A DNA stretch of 64,000 nt, from positions 9,556,001 through 9,620,000 of the forward strand of contig NC_091671.1 in the NCBI RefSeq assembly GCF_042453785.1, read 5' to 3'. This document shows positions 13,380 through 24,172 of the stretch, one piece after another. Position 1 is the first letter of the stretch. Each line of letters begins with the position of its first letter. Position numbers and translations under genes: made by a program. The notes below the pieces were generated by a model. That model saw nothing but the letters and a program-made list of their open reading frames with translations, was not told where the DNA came from and searched no databases. Source of the DNA: Malus domestica. Its lineage: Eukaryota; Streptophyta; Magnoliopsida; Rosales; Rosaceae.

Positions 13380-14028
13380 GAGCATTCTAGTTTGATTGCT
13401 TGATTGCTTTATTCGTCCACCATTGCTTGGCAGCCTTGGTTCTCACAAAAGCAAATCCTTGATGCCTCTCCTTTTCGTAAGATGACCAACCCCTTTTAGC
13501 TTACAGTACTAATATGTAATTGTTACATCGATCTCTGCAGAGATCAATATAGAGATCTAATCATACCTTGTTATATTCTAACGTGACAAAATTCTTTTAT
13601 TTTCTTGATCCAATTTCAAAAGAATGTTTGGGGGGAACCATGTTTGGTTTTTAAGTAGTAAACACTAAAAAACAGTGTTTAAAAAAAAAAAGGTAGCACC
13701 CTAGTTGTGTGTCGAATTCACTATCAGTGTCGCTAATATAAAAGTAAAATATAGTTCTTTTGACCTACCCAGTTTTTAAAAAAACAAATTCTTTGACAAT
13801 ATTGTAGACTACTTGCTGATCACTTGGGTTTGGTTGGTTGTGAAAATTGGATACTTGCATGCATGGTTTTTAGTGGGATTTTTGGCATTTTCTGACATTT
13901 CACTTCAAAGTTGTCAAACTTTCACTTTCACCCACGTAAAACAAGTAAGTACTTCCACTGACCTTATCATTCTTATTATTATTACAAAATCATTATACAT
14001 AGTACTGTCTTGTATTCATGATAATGAT

Positions 14029-14029
<1 letters not shown>

Positions 14030-14081
<52 letters not shown>
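14030..14081. repeat. (CT)25 microsatellite
   Basis: An uninterrupted CT tract of about 50 bases. The Ser-Leu ORF read through it is an artefact. Confidence 0.95.
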
Positions 14082-14083
<2 letters not shown>

Positions 14084-14528
14084 CCATCCCATGTATCTCT
14101 CTCTCTGACGCACAAATCTAAAAATGTAGTAAGCAAGTTTCCTGCCAAGGTGAAGACTGAAAACACATTAACATTCTACTGAATTCGAATCTCATAAAAA
14201 CATGAGACGAGAAGCTTTCTTGGAGTTCAAAATTTGCCACATTTAGAGGAATTGGGGAAGATGGAGGAAGTAGAGTCAGTGTCCCTCTCTCCAGTCCTGA
14301 TTACACATCATTTTTCGTTCATTAAATTTTAAGAGAGAGACCACTGAAGGCGGTGCTTGGTGTTGGTGAATGACCTAAAGGCAACCCTTTTCAGAGCAGT
14401 GGTGGACTGCAGATCAATTTCCCTCATCAAATTACTTTAGTTTTTTTCTTTTTTCAACTGAAACGATTCGAAATAAGAAGAGCAGTACAAAACTGACTAA
14501 ACAGAATTACAATCCTCAATTAAGATGT

Positions 14529-14795
14529 CTATAGTAAGATCCGGGGGATCGTCGAACCAAAAAAAAAAAGGACCTCTGCTATGATATGGGTAAGCCGATG
14601 GGTAGCACCGTTGGCTTGACGGCGAACACGGATGATAGTAGCTCCAGCGATCGAGGACAACATAGCGTTTGCATCTTCCACGATATGCCCAACACGGGAC
14701 TCATTGTATGAAGAGCATTGCATACCAGCCACGATGTGGAGACAATCGCTCTCAATGATTAAATAATATATTACGCTACTCTCACCCATGTTCAC
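14529..14795 (-). pseudogene. LINE-type RNase H domain remnant
   Basis: An 88-codon open frame reads IIESDCLHIV near its start, then RVGHIVEDANAMLSSI and RVRRQANGATHRLTH. In the RVT_3 / RNase H-like domains of plant LINEs and related retroelement ORFs, an Asp in ESD and a late R-x-x-N-x-x-A-H are typical, and both are visible. The upstream reverse transcriptase is missing, and the flanks show no gene, so this is a relic. It lies about 730 bases beyond the 3' end of the Dof gene on the same strand but is unrelated to it. Confidence 0.65.
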
Positions 14796-15526
14796 ACATA
14801 ATTAAGGTAATAGTTAATATTAATTAAACTATAGAATCTCTACATAAATAAACTTCCTATAGTCCTCTTGATTCATGCAGATTTGGGCTAAGCCAAATTG
14901 GCTAGAGCAATGCACTTTTACTTTTGCACTTAATTTCGAATCCTCATTTATAGGATAGAATAACGCTTGTATATTAATGTATGTAGAGACAAAAACTTCA
15001 ATTAGTTAATCAATTTGCAGCTTTTGATTGTTAAAGTGGTGTTCAATGAAGATTATATGAACAGATATGCATATACGGAGCTATATGTTAGTTAGATTTG
15101 TCATCCAATGACTCGAATCGCATATTGAGCTCATCGAAGCCAAAGAATCCAGTCAAATAATAGTACTTAATCTTGCAGTTTCATTTCTCATGCATACCTA
15201 TGCAATTTTTACTGTAAAATGCATGTGGCTGAAAGAAGACATGAGAGATATATAACATGAAATGAAAAGTTTTCAAAGGGACTACTGATCATCTCATAGT
15301 GTTCAAATACAACCCATGATACACAAATTAAGGACCAAGTGCTTCAAACATACGTAATTAAACCCATACAGTAATACACGCGAACAAGCACAACATAAGT
15401 ACTCAAATTTAAAAATAAAAACAAAATAAAATACAAAATAGAAAGCCTACCATTTCTTAATTGGATCCACCTCTAATCATCATTAATGATGGTTAGGGTT
15501 CTTGAAATTCGTTGCCGTCGACCTAG

Positions 15527-16848
15527 TTACAAGAGATGGCTTGTGGAAGAAGAGTTGAGCCCTGATAAATCTGTCCACGCATTCAAATTTCCACCCCAGA
15601 ACTGGCTATTGTTAGTTTCAGCTAAAATAGTAGTACCCAAAGAAGGTCTTGTTAAAGTAAGACCATGATTATCTTCAGTTTTCACTGGAGGAGGCAACTG
15701 CTCAGTATTAACCCTAGAATTATTCCCAACCATTGGATCAGTTGTTGCTTGATGATCGACTCCTTGATCACCCGTTTGAAATGGGTATAAACCTGTTGAT
15801 GTTGATGATTCAAACCCGGTACCGCCCAAAAATGGAATTTGCTGCAAGTTCGAATTACGCCACTGATTATTATGATCCCCTCCTAATATTCCACCACTTA
15901 AATTGTTCATATTATTGCCTCCTGCAATCTGATGAAATTGAAACCCCATATGATGTTGGTGATGATCAGTCTGTTCCTGCTGGATCTCATTGAAGTTTAA
16001 TCCCATGTTCCCAGCTCCATAACGACCTAGACTTGGTATGGATGAGGCTAGAAATGGTAGTGATTGATGAGTACTTGGTGGTAGTTGTGACAAAAGATGA
16101 GGAGTATTGCCCATCATATGATTTGATGAGTTGTTGGTAATTGAGTTGGAACCTGTTTGGATATGATCGCCAGTGGCTACTGGAGATTTGGATCGACTGC
16201 TGCTGCTGCTGCTGTTGCTTTTAGTTTTCTTGTTTCGGCGACATCCTCCTCCAACAGGAACGCTCCTTAGGGCACCTCCTCGGGTCCAATAACGCCGACA
16301 TGTCTTGCAGAAGTGGCGAGGCTGAGTGAGGCTGTAGTTATTGAAGTAGCAAAACTTGGTGTTAGTGGACTCACACCGAGGACACTTGAGCGCGGTTTCT
16401 GGTTGTGGAATCTTTGCCAGACGGGCTCGATCAGACATCGAGCTGGGTCTGATGGAGCCTGGGCCGCCACCACCACCACCAACACCACTAATACTGCCTG
16501 CACCACAGACATGAGTTAGTGACGGTGGTGGAGGGAGTGGTGGAAGTTCATGTGGATTTTCACTTCCAGCAGTAGTACCTCCTAATGGATGATGATTTGG
16601 TTGCTGCAAGATAATAAAAATCAAAAGAAACTATGAGTTAACCATAAGAAACAAATATTTCTGGTATATTCACAAAGAGATCACAAAGGAATAGGAATAA
16701 TTATCTTTTTAATTTGCTTTTATTTTTGTTCTTCCCTTTTCTAGTTTGGTGAAGATAGAAGTTACAGATGGAAAATTAGAGCTAGAGAAAACATCACCTG
16801 GTGCCAATTGGGAGGATCTACATAAACTGGAATAGATGAGAAAACCAT
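15527..16848 (-). CDS. Dof zinc-finger transcription factor (Dof2.4/Dof5.1/Dof3.6 type)
   Basis: Plant-specific DNA-binding protein; Dof fingers recognise AAAG cores in the nucleus. Exon 1 is 16798-16848 (17 codons, [17 protein letters not shown]). The intron is 16604-16797. Exon 2 is 16603-15527, ending in TAA, for 375 aa in all. The ATG at 16624 lies in the intron and is not used; joining the two exons keeps frame and gives the family's usual N-terminus. The Dof finger has C91-x2-C94-x21-C116-x2-C119 (LKCPRC...FCKTCRRYW), followed by a basic tail (RRNKKTK) with a Ser run. The middle is rich in Gly, Asn, His and Gln. The C-terminus ([16 protein letters not shown]) is a conserved signature of the vascular-linked Dof subgroup in Arabidopsis. 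Choice of orthologue remains open. The 5'UTR is GAAA-rich (about 16920-16990). Confidence 0.95.
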
Positions 16849-17169
16849 GGTGTTTGATCTTTTTTCTTCTTTTATAAAGTTTGATGGGTCTTTAGGAAAT
16901 ATGGTGGTGGAGAATCACACCAAGGGAATACCAGAGCAAGAAAGAAAGAAAGAGAAAAGAGAAAGCTAGCGAGGAGGAAAGCAAGGGAGAGGCTTTTGTA
17001 TATTTTTGCTTTTATTCCCTCATTCTCTCTCTTTTTGTTTTATTAATATTTTTAGGGTTTTGGGTGGTCGACGAAATTTCTTCGCATTTAAGCTTTCTTT
17101 TGACGTTGTGGACGTGATTTAATTAGTGCTAAAAAGCTACTTGCTGTAATTAGGATATAAATGTAAAAG

Positions 17170-17498
17170 AGTCTCATATCGGTGAAAAGAAAAATATTAC
17201 AACGGCTTAATTATAAAAGGTTGGGTTACTTCTTATATTGCTAATTAATTTAATAGTGAAACCCCAACTTTCTTCATGGTATAAAAGCAAGTTGGCTCAC
17301 GTGTGAAGCTCAAGGCCACACGTGCTCCATGTCACCCAATTTGTGTTGTTCACATGTTCGGTTTGAAAGCTCGCCATAGTTGAGGGGGTAGGTGAGGATG
17401 TGAAGGTAAAAATATCTTAGAAGGGTTTATAAGAGATTTGACCACTCCTTATATTGTAAATTGATCTTATGATAGAACCCCTACTTTCTTTAGTTGTT
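17170..17498 (+). mobile_element. Remnant of the TGTTGAG-type LTR family
   Basis: It shares ordered words with the complete solo LTR at 27786-28126: CTCATATCGG, GGTTGGGTTACT, CCCCAACTTTCTTCAT, CACGTGTGAAGC and ATGTCACCCAATT. The first bases of the LTR are lost. It lies 320 bases upstream of the Dof start codon, within its likely promoter region. Confidence 0.6.
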
Positions 17499-18514
17499 AT
17501 TTCTGCCTGGCCTCCTCATGCATGGAATAGAGAGAGAACGTGACACAGTAAACCAAATTACATATCACTATCTATTTATTAGCTGTACGGAATAATTTGC
17601 TTAATTCATTTACCAACACGAATTCATTAAAAACAGGCCAAAGCCTCCAGAGATACAACTGAAAGCAAAGGGGAATAGGCACAGGCACCAAAACCCTATA
17701 CAATCAAAGGAAAGGAAACTAACAAGGCCAGGTGATCAGGCCACAACCTTAGAGGCGGAAGGTATCCTTTACCAACATGACTAATTTTCAATATTGTTAC
17801 CCTTGGTCCTGGTTTAGGGAGTGGGATATTAATCATAAACTGGTCTTGGCCTGTGTATGTATATAATTAATTTATTGTTCTCAGAACTACTTAAAAGTAA
17901 TAAACTGATTGAGTGCACTTTGAGATAGTATCATAGGAAAGTAGTTAGTATATGCATGCTTGAGTAACGCCAAAATGTATATAACTTAAAAAGTGCTAAT
18001 TATCACCCAAGGGTTAGCTCATATAGTAAGCGTCTGGATAAATGAGTTAAAATTAGCTTAGATAAAAGGGTTTTTTTTTTTGTCACATTGAAGGATTTCG
18101 AACCCTAAATCATAAATTAAAAGTTATGATTCCCTTCCATAGAAGGGTATGGTTCCCTTCCATTCTTGAAAAGAAAAGAACCCTTGGCATTTGATGTGTT
18201 TGGTTCCTGTTAACATAGTGCTTCCAAATAAACTCAAATAATTTTGGTAATGTTAGGGTGAAATAGACAAATATACTTCTTTGTGGTGAATCACAATGCA
18301 AGTAAGAAGGATAGATCATAGTGGTATTCACATATCCATTTTCATTTCCTACACACCGTTGTTAATTTTTTCCATTAATCTTCTTCAATTCATTTGATTT
18401 GACGGCCGAAAATTGAAAAGAGTATGTGAAAAGTAAAAATAAATATATAGCCAAGTAAGAATTATGCACCGCAAAGAGCATTATAGGCGGTTCTAAGAGA
18501 ATCATATGAGCTAA
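17499..18514. other. Intergenic; MITE-like stretch at the end
   Basis: No gene seen. Bases 18322-18450 (AGTGGTATTCACATATCC ... GTGAAAAGTAAAAATAAATAT) are a weak copy of the MITE at 8311-8462. Confidence 0.4.
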
Positions 18515-18816
18515 TGTCACATCCCAGACCAGGCCCCACCACATCCCGGGCTCGACTCCGCCGTAGCACGATTTGTCAGCTTTAGGCCCCGACCACGGCC
18601 TCACGGTTTTTTTTTTTTCCGGGAACTCACACGAGAACTTCCCAGCGGGTCACCCATCATGGGATTACTCTTGTGCAAACTCGCTTAACTTTGGAGTTCC
18701 GATGGAATCGGAAGCCAGTGAGCTCCCAAAAGGCCTCGTGCTAGGTAGAGAAAGAGATGAGAATAAACATATAAGGCTTACAAAATCCACTCCCTTGGAT
18801 GATGTGGGATGTTACA
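18515..18816 (-). mobile_element. Cassandra-type TRIM solo LTR carrying a 5S rRNA-like promoter
   Basis: Read on the minus strand it starts TGTAACATCCCACATC and ends GGGATGTGACA. Inside are the 5S rRNA internal-promoter words: CGCTTAACTTTGGAGTT at 18682-18698 is the complement of the box-A region AACTCCAAAGTTAAGCG, and GGGTCACCCATCAT at 18647-18660 is the complement of box C. The 5-base flanks GCTAA (18510-18514) and GTTAA (18817-18821) look like a target duplication with one change. No second LTR lies nearby, so it is solo. Confidence 0.85.
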
Positions 18817-19613
18817 GTTAATAAGTGATATACTTACACTAACAAGAAGAATTTTGGAACTCGCATGGTAGCGAAATCCCACATAAAGGGAAAGAAATTT
18901 TTACTGTTTTAAATTCTTAACCAAGAAGGAAGAGTTGATTATACAGTGACTATCAAAAAAGTAAGACTTGGAGATGGATGCTAATTAATTAATCCTGTGA
19001 ACCATATGCTAACCTAGGTTATTATATGCTAAAGATGTATACAAAACAAAAGGTGGGAATTTTATCCACTTGGTTTTTCCTTTTTCTTGTGTAGCTTTGC
19101 TAAAAAAAAAATTATAGTTCTTAATTATTATGACATGCTAAATTACTGTGATAGATAGGACTCCTAAGTAGACCTGGCATTCGTGTCGTGTTTCCCGTGT
19201 TCGTGTCGTTTTCGTGTCATACCCGATATCTTAACAGGTCGTGTCGTGTAACACCCGTTAAAATAAACGGGTAAAATGACCCGACCCGAAATCGACCCGA
19301 TAATATTAACGGGTAATATGACCCGACCCGTTACCCGTTAAGGAAAATATATTTTAAACCAATAAATAATTAAATAAAAAACTTAAAACTTTTTTTGAGT
19401 GAAAACACATTTTTCTTTTAAGTATTGTCACATCCAAAACATACAAACACATTTTTCTTTTAAGTGTATATTTACATATCCAAAATAAGAGCATAATAGA
19501 AAAACATTAGAACATTACAAAATATCAAATGTTCAAAAGATTTGCAAAATTAAGGACATTGGAACATTAGAACATCTTGCACATTTTCTTCCAATCAAAC
19601 CCTTCAATTTTCC

Positions 19614-21924
19614 TTAATCATCATTGGAAAAAGTATTGGAACTTTGGCCTGATATATTATCTTCAAGAGTTATATTGATGATGTTTTCATTGAGGCTTTC
19701 CACATTAGCACTCTCTTCCGCATAATCTAAACATAGAAAAATCAAACATTGTAATTTGTAAGTAAACCATTCAAATTATGGGTACTAAAAATAATTATGA
19801 AAAGAAGTAAAAAATAGCTCTATATTATATAACGATATACTACCTCCTTTTCCAAAAAGCCAATCTCGTGTACACAGCAAAGCTTGAACCGTGTCTGGCA
19901 ACAATGAAGTACGATATTGATCTAGCACTTTACCCCCAATACTAAAAGCAGATTCTGACGCAACAGTTGAAATAGGAATTGTTAGCATATCTCGTGCTAA
20001 CTGAGAAAGTATTGGATAATGAAAACACTCTATTTGCCACCAAGAAAGAACATCTATATCTTGTCTTCTATCTAGTCTTTTATCATCCAAATACTTTTGT
20101 AATTCACCTTTTTCAACTGAGTTTGGACCATTGTAATTATTATCAAAATCCTACATCATAAAAATAAAAAAATAAAAAACATCATAAAAATTATGCACAA
20201 CCCAATTTCAAACATAATATTAATAGTTTTAAACTTTTAAAGTACTATGTATAAAAAGGAAAATACAAACTTTATGTTACCTCAAAGATAGCATCTTCTC
20301 CACCTACTGTTTGATGATTAGGTGTCGAGTTCATTGGAATATTTGAATAATTAAGATGAGCAGATATTTCCGAGTACACACTAAAGAGAGAAGTCAATGT
20401 GGCATAAACATTTTTATATTCCATAGAATTCACGCCATGAAGCTTTGTGTAAGCCCAATCCACAAAATGTAGCTTATAACGAGGATCCAAGATGATTGCA
20501 ATTGACATAATCAAACTGTAATCTGACCAATACTTCTGAAACTTCTTGTGCATATGATCTCCCATCTTATTCATGAAACTATCACAATCATCAATGGCTG
20601 CCTTAATTTGAAGCTGAATTACGAACACTTTAGGGAAGAATAAATTTGATGTGGGGTACTTTGTCCCAGAGAATAAGCATGTAACATCATAAAAGTATCC
20701 CAAAAACTTCGAAATCTTCACCACTTTATCCCACTCTTCAGAAGAAGGACAACTTTCAAAATTTGAATCACTCAACCCTAAATTAATAAAAGCATATCGA
20801 TAGAAAATGGCACTATCTAGCATAAGATAGGTTGAGTTCCATCTAGTAGGGACATCTTGTCTCAAACCTCTTTTACTATCCAATATCCCTACTTGCTTAA
20901 CACATTCTTGAAACTTTAGTTTCCTAGCCTCAGAACCCTTTACATACTTGATGCATTCACGAATTTTTACCACCGAAGAATCAATTTCTTTAAGTCCATC
21001 TTGGACTATCAAATTCAAAATATGAGCACAACAACGCACATGAAAGAAGTCACCATTCATCAAGAGAAGACCTCTAATATTTAATTGATTCCTCAAAATG
21101 TTAACAAAACAAATATTTGAAGAAGCATTATCCAAAGTAATAGAAAATAACTTCTTCTCAATCCCCCACTCAGTTACCAACGCACTTATTTTCTCACATA
21201 ATGCAACACCAGTATGCGGAGGAGGCATGTGACAAAAACTTATAATTCTTTTATTCAATTTCCAATCCTTGTCAACAAAGTGAGCAGTAAGTGCAAGATA
21301 CCCATCAGTGCACTGAGATGACCATAAGTCTGATGTCAAACAAATTCTACCTTCAACCGAGCCTAACAAATTATGCAATGCTTGTTTTTCAGTTTTGAAC
21401 ATCCTCAACACACAAGCTTTGATAGTATTTCGACATGGTAGCTTAATATCAGGAGATACATATGCAAACAAAGCCTTAATTCCCTCATGTTCAACAAAAG
21501 TAAAAGGAAGATTATGCTTGATGATTGCCTCTACTAATAAGCCACGGAATATCAGAGGATCAAACTTTTGGGAACACAATTCAGATGCCGACATAAACAA
21601 TTCAACATTATTCTTTGCAGGGCATGTATTCAAATGTCTTTTCATATTTCCTGTCCCATGAAGACTATCATCTATCATTACCTTCTTACAATCTTTGCAT
21701 TGAGCACGACTTTTACCATCTTCAAAAACAGTATCCAATTTAGTGAAAGTGTTCCAAACAGGAGATCGAAGTTTTCGCTTACCTAAATTGATTGCTCTAG
21801 CCTTTTTCTTTGCAGAACTAGAATTTGTATTGTCTATACTTTCGCTTCCAAGATCTCGTTCTGTTCCCATTATAATCTCCACGGACTCCTCATCGTTTAC
21901 TGAATCTGAATCTCTAGCATCCAT
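19614..21924 (-). CDS. hAT transposase (BED finger, RNase H-like core, dimerisation domain)
   Basis: Exons are 21924-20281, 20150-19844 and 19726-19614, with GT/AG introns; junctions are phase 0 and phase 1, and no stop interrupts the 687 aa. Residues 54-101 form a BED zinc finger (C76, C79, H97, C101). The RNase H-like core includes LTSDLWSSQ near 200 and SITLDNASSN near 260, the probable first two acidic residues, then TRWNSTYLM. The C-terminal hAT dimerisation domain reads STVASESAFSIGGKVLDQYR. A splice acceptor (GATGCAG) sits five bases before the ATG, implying an upstream non-coding exon. It belongs to the RICESLEEPER/DAYSLEEPER-like plant group, though here with intact ends, so an active element is possible. 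Expression is not visible from sequence. Confidence 0.93.
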
Positions 21925-22162
21925 TGCTTCTGCATCAAAATGGGCATAAATGAATCAAAATGACCACAGAACCACAGCAGGTTAATCTATAAATTTGCAA
22001 CTTAACAATATACATACGGGAACAGGTTCCTTCACAAGGGTATTATTCAACTAAAAAAGGATGTGGTTGTGTCTATCAGATTCATATGGACCAATCCACT
22101 ATTGGCAGGATGTTATATCCTTCAGATACATACCATCAGTTCAAACAGATCCAATTATTTAC

Positions 22163-22755
22163 CTCAAGAGTTTCTTTTGGTTCCTTGGTCTTTGCATCAA
22201 TTAGGTCAATGGTGACTGGCTTCCCATCCTTGGCTGGTGTGATCTATCAGAGACAAAAGAAGGTGAAAAACTGAAACAGAAATCCTGAAAAAACTGAAAC
22301 AGAAATCCTGAAAACACTTAATAGAGAAGTCAATCATCAGCTTACCTTGGATGCGAATACCCCAGTTTGATAATCAATCTTCCGTGGATTAATTAGAACC
22401 CTCTGGGCTAACTTTCCAATCTCAGGATCAAAACCAGGCATAAGCTGATCTAAAGCTTCAATGAAAGTAACCTACAAAATACTTGGCATTAATCTACAAA
22501 GCCTTGTGAGATAAGAACTCCTAGATAGTAAAAAAAAAGAGGCTTGAAAAATTAAAATGAATAAAACGTGGGTTTTGAGCTGGTAGACACAAGGAAAGTT
22601 ACTGATTGACCCATATAAAATTAGCAAATTTCACATAGAATTATTGTAAAAATCAGAAGATAAATGAAAATAGAAAGAAAAGAAACTACCTCACTCCCAA
22701 GAGCTGTATATACATCACTGAACTCAAGACCTATGTAACCACTTCCAACAATAGC
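22163..22755 (-). pseudogene. Captured exons of plastid dihydrolipoyl dehydrogenase (LPD1/ptLPD)
   Basis: Three consecutive host exons keep their splice sites. 22755-22690 encodes [20 protein letters not shown] and two more residues, with the NAD-binding GxGxxG motif. 22471-22346 has 42 codons and includes [20 protein letters not shown]. 22243-22163 has 27 codons and includes [20 protein letters not shown]. All three end in phase 0 and have no stops. This is the E3 flavoenzyme of the plastid pyruvate dehydrogenase complex, but only about 91 of over 550 residues are present, with no FAD site, active-site disulfide or dimer domain. It therefore cannot make the enzyme. The 5' break lies at about 22755, where the similarity stops inside an exon. 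Joining to the transposase exon would be out of frame. It sits between the likely first exon and the transposase. Confidence 0.85.
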
Positions 22756-22807
22756 TTCCAAGACCTATGTGAGAAAATTTGTTTATATGTGTTTCTTTGC
22801 TTCTCAG

Positions 22808-22971
22808 ACCCTTGGTTTTGTACTACTGGGTGGCGTGCAAGTACATGTTTTGAATGTAACTGGACTAGTTATCAACACAGCTGGCGGAGTTTGGTATTCA
22901 TTTGCCAAATATTAACAAGGAAGAGCAAGCCAGTAATGCGGATTGCAGATGTGGAGGCTTATCGTAAATAA
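22808..22971 (+). pseudogene. Captured last exon of a nucleotide-sugar / triose-phosphate-type transporter
   Basis: An acceptor (TTCTCAG, 22801-22807) is followed by 35 codons that include GFVLLGGVQVHVLNVTGLVI and NTAGGVWYSFAKY. That is the last membrane helix and Lys-Tyr tail typical of TPT/EamA-type transporters. A TAA at 22913-22915 then ends the frame. One base of frame away, the tail resumes as KSKPVMRIADVEAYRK and ends at 22969-22971. A CAA-to-TAA change plus a one-base loss would explain the break. It runs opposite to the dehydrogenase pieces 50 bases away, so two separate captures were placed back to back. The exact transporter is not identified. Confidence 0.6.
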
Positions 22972-23238
22972 AGTTGATACCAAAAGATTGCATATGGTTA
23001 CTAACAGCTCATTTCTGTTTTTACTTTTTGCTTCTATCTCCACCAAAACACGGCAATTAGTTCTTTGAATGAAAATGATGCACTGTATAAATGTTTAAAC
23101 ATGTTCTGTTCACAGCATATCTGAATTCATTACTGTACTCACATGGTAGAGATGTTCTTGATAAAACAATTCATCATCCGTCGGTTTACATAAGCAAGAG
23201 TGAAGAGAGAGAAAGGTTGAAGAGGGAGAAATACTTAC

Positions 23239-23400
23239 ATAGGAAGATGTCGTACGAATGGAAGACGAGAAGATCGTGGCTGTCGGAAGAGAGCCGAGAG
23301 GGGCTAGGAAGAACAGACGGCGCCGCGGGCGGGTTGGGAGTGGGGAGACTAGACAGAAAGAATTTAGGGCTAGGCAGTCCGCAGCATTGGGGTTTTTTTT
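23239..23400 (-). other. Probable non-coding first exon of the hAT transcript
   Basis: A GC-rich island in AT-rich DNA, ending on the minus strand in a strong donor (CCTAT then GTAAGTAT, cut after 23239). The only ATG in it is closed at once by TAG. Its position upstream of the transposase, whose ATG is preceded by an acceptor, fits a 5'UTR exon. It might instead be another captured piece. Confidence 0.45.
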
Positions 23401-23572
23401 GTTTTGATCAAATCAGTCGGGACTCAAATGGAAACAATGGAAAATATGAGAGGTTTTTTGTCCAAAAAAAATGTAATAATATAATTGAAATAGAATCCAA
23501 CGGTAGAGATTTAATTTCATTTATCTAACGGCTATTATTTAAGTAAATTCTTTAATAGTTTTTTAATTAATT

Positions 23573-24172
23573 TAGAAGTATAAAAAATATAGAAAAAATA
23601 TCGAAACGCTCGTAATAACAAGCTTTACAACTTTCGTGAAGAACTTAACTTCGAAATTCGCCACTATAATCATATAAATCATAGATCAAAATTGAACCGT
23701 TGATTATTGTTTACATTTACGCTTTATTTTTCTCATCGGATTTTGTTTTTTCAGATTTTCTTTTTTGAAAACATGATCTATTAGAGGATGCAAGAAGATG
23801 AACGGTTTGGATCGTTGATATTATGTTCAGAGTTTTACGATTAGTGAAAATATTGCTTGATGTTTATAAAGTTTCTACAAACTATATGACATCGACTCAT
23901 ATTTCAATTAACCGTAAATATCAAAACGTGATATCAAAGATCTGAACCGTTCATCTTCTTACATCCACCAGATGATCATGTTTTCAAAAAAGAAAATTCA
24001 AAAAATGAAATTCAGTAACAAGAATAAAGCGTAAATGACAATCGACGGTTAAATATAAATGGTAGGTTTATGGATTATAGTGTTGGATTTCGAAGCTGAC
24101 CCCTTCATGAAAGTTGTAAAGCTTGTCATTATGAGTGATTGGATATTTTTGTTACATTTTTTACACTTCTAC
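23573..24172. repeat. Long inverted repeat nested in the hAT element
   Basis: TAGAAGTATAAAAAAT ... ACAAGCTTTACAACTTTC on the left is mirrored by GAAAGTTGTAAAGCTTGT ... ATTTTTTACACTTCTA on the right. Inner words also pair: AACCGTTGATTATTG with CAATCGACGGTT; ACGCTTTATT with AATAAAGCGT; AAACATGATC with GATCATGTTT; AAGATGAACGGTT with AACCGTTCATCTT. The arms of about 250 bases would form a long hairpin if transcribed. Likely a fold-back MITE; no clear target duplication was found. Confidence 0.75.

Noticed and set aside
13813..14121. 102-codon plus-strand ORF
   Set aside because: Half of it is a CT microsatellite and the rest has no domain.
16604..16624. ATG at 16624 as the Dof start
   Set aside because: It falls in an intron; an upstream exon with the typical MVFSS start joins in frame at 16603.
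21924..22163. A fused dehydrogenase-transposase protein from the hAT transcript
   Set aside because: The last captured exon ends in phase 0 and the transposase exon has five bases before its ATG, so a direct splice would be out of frame with the transposase.
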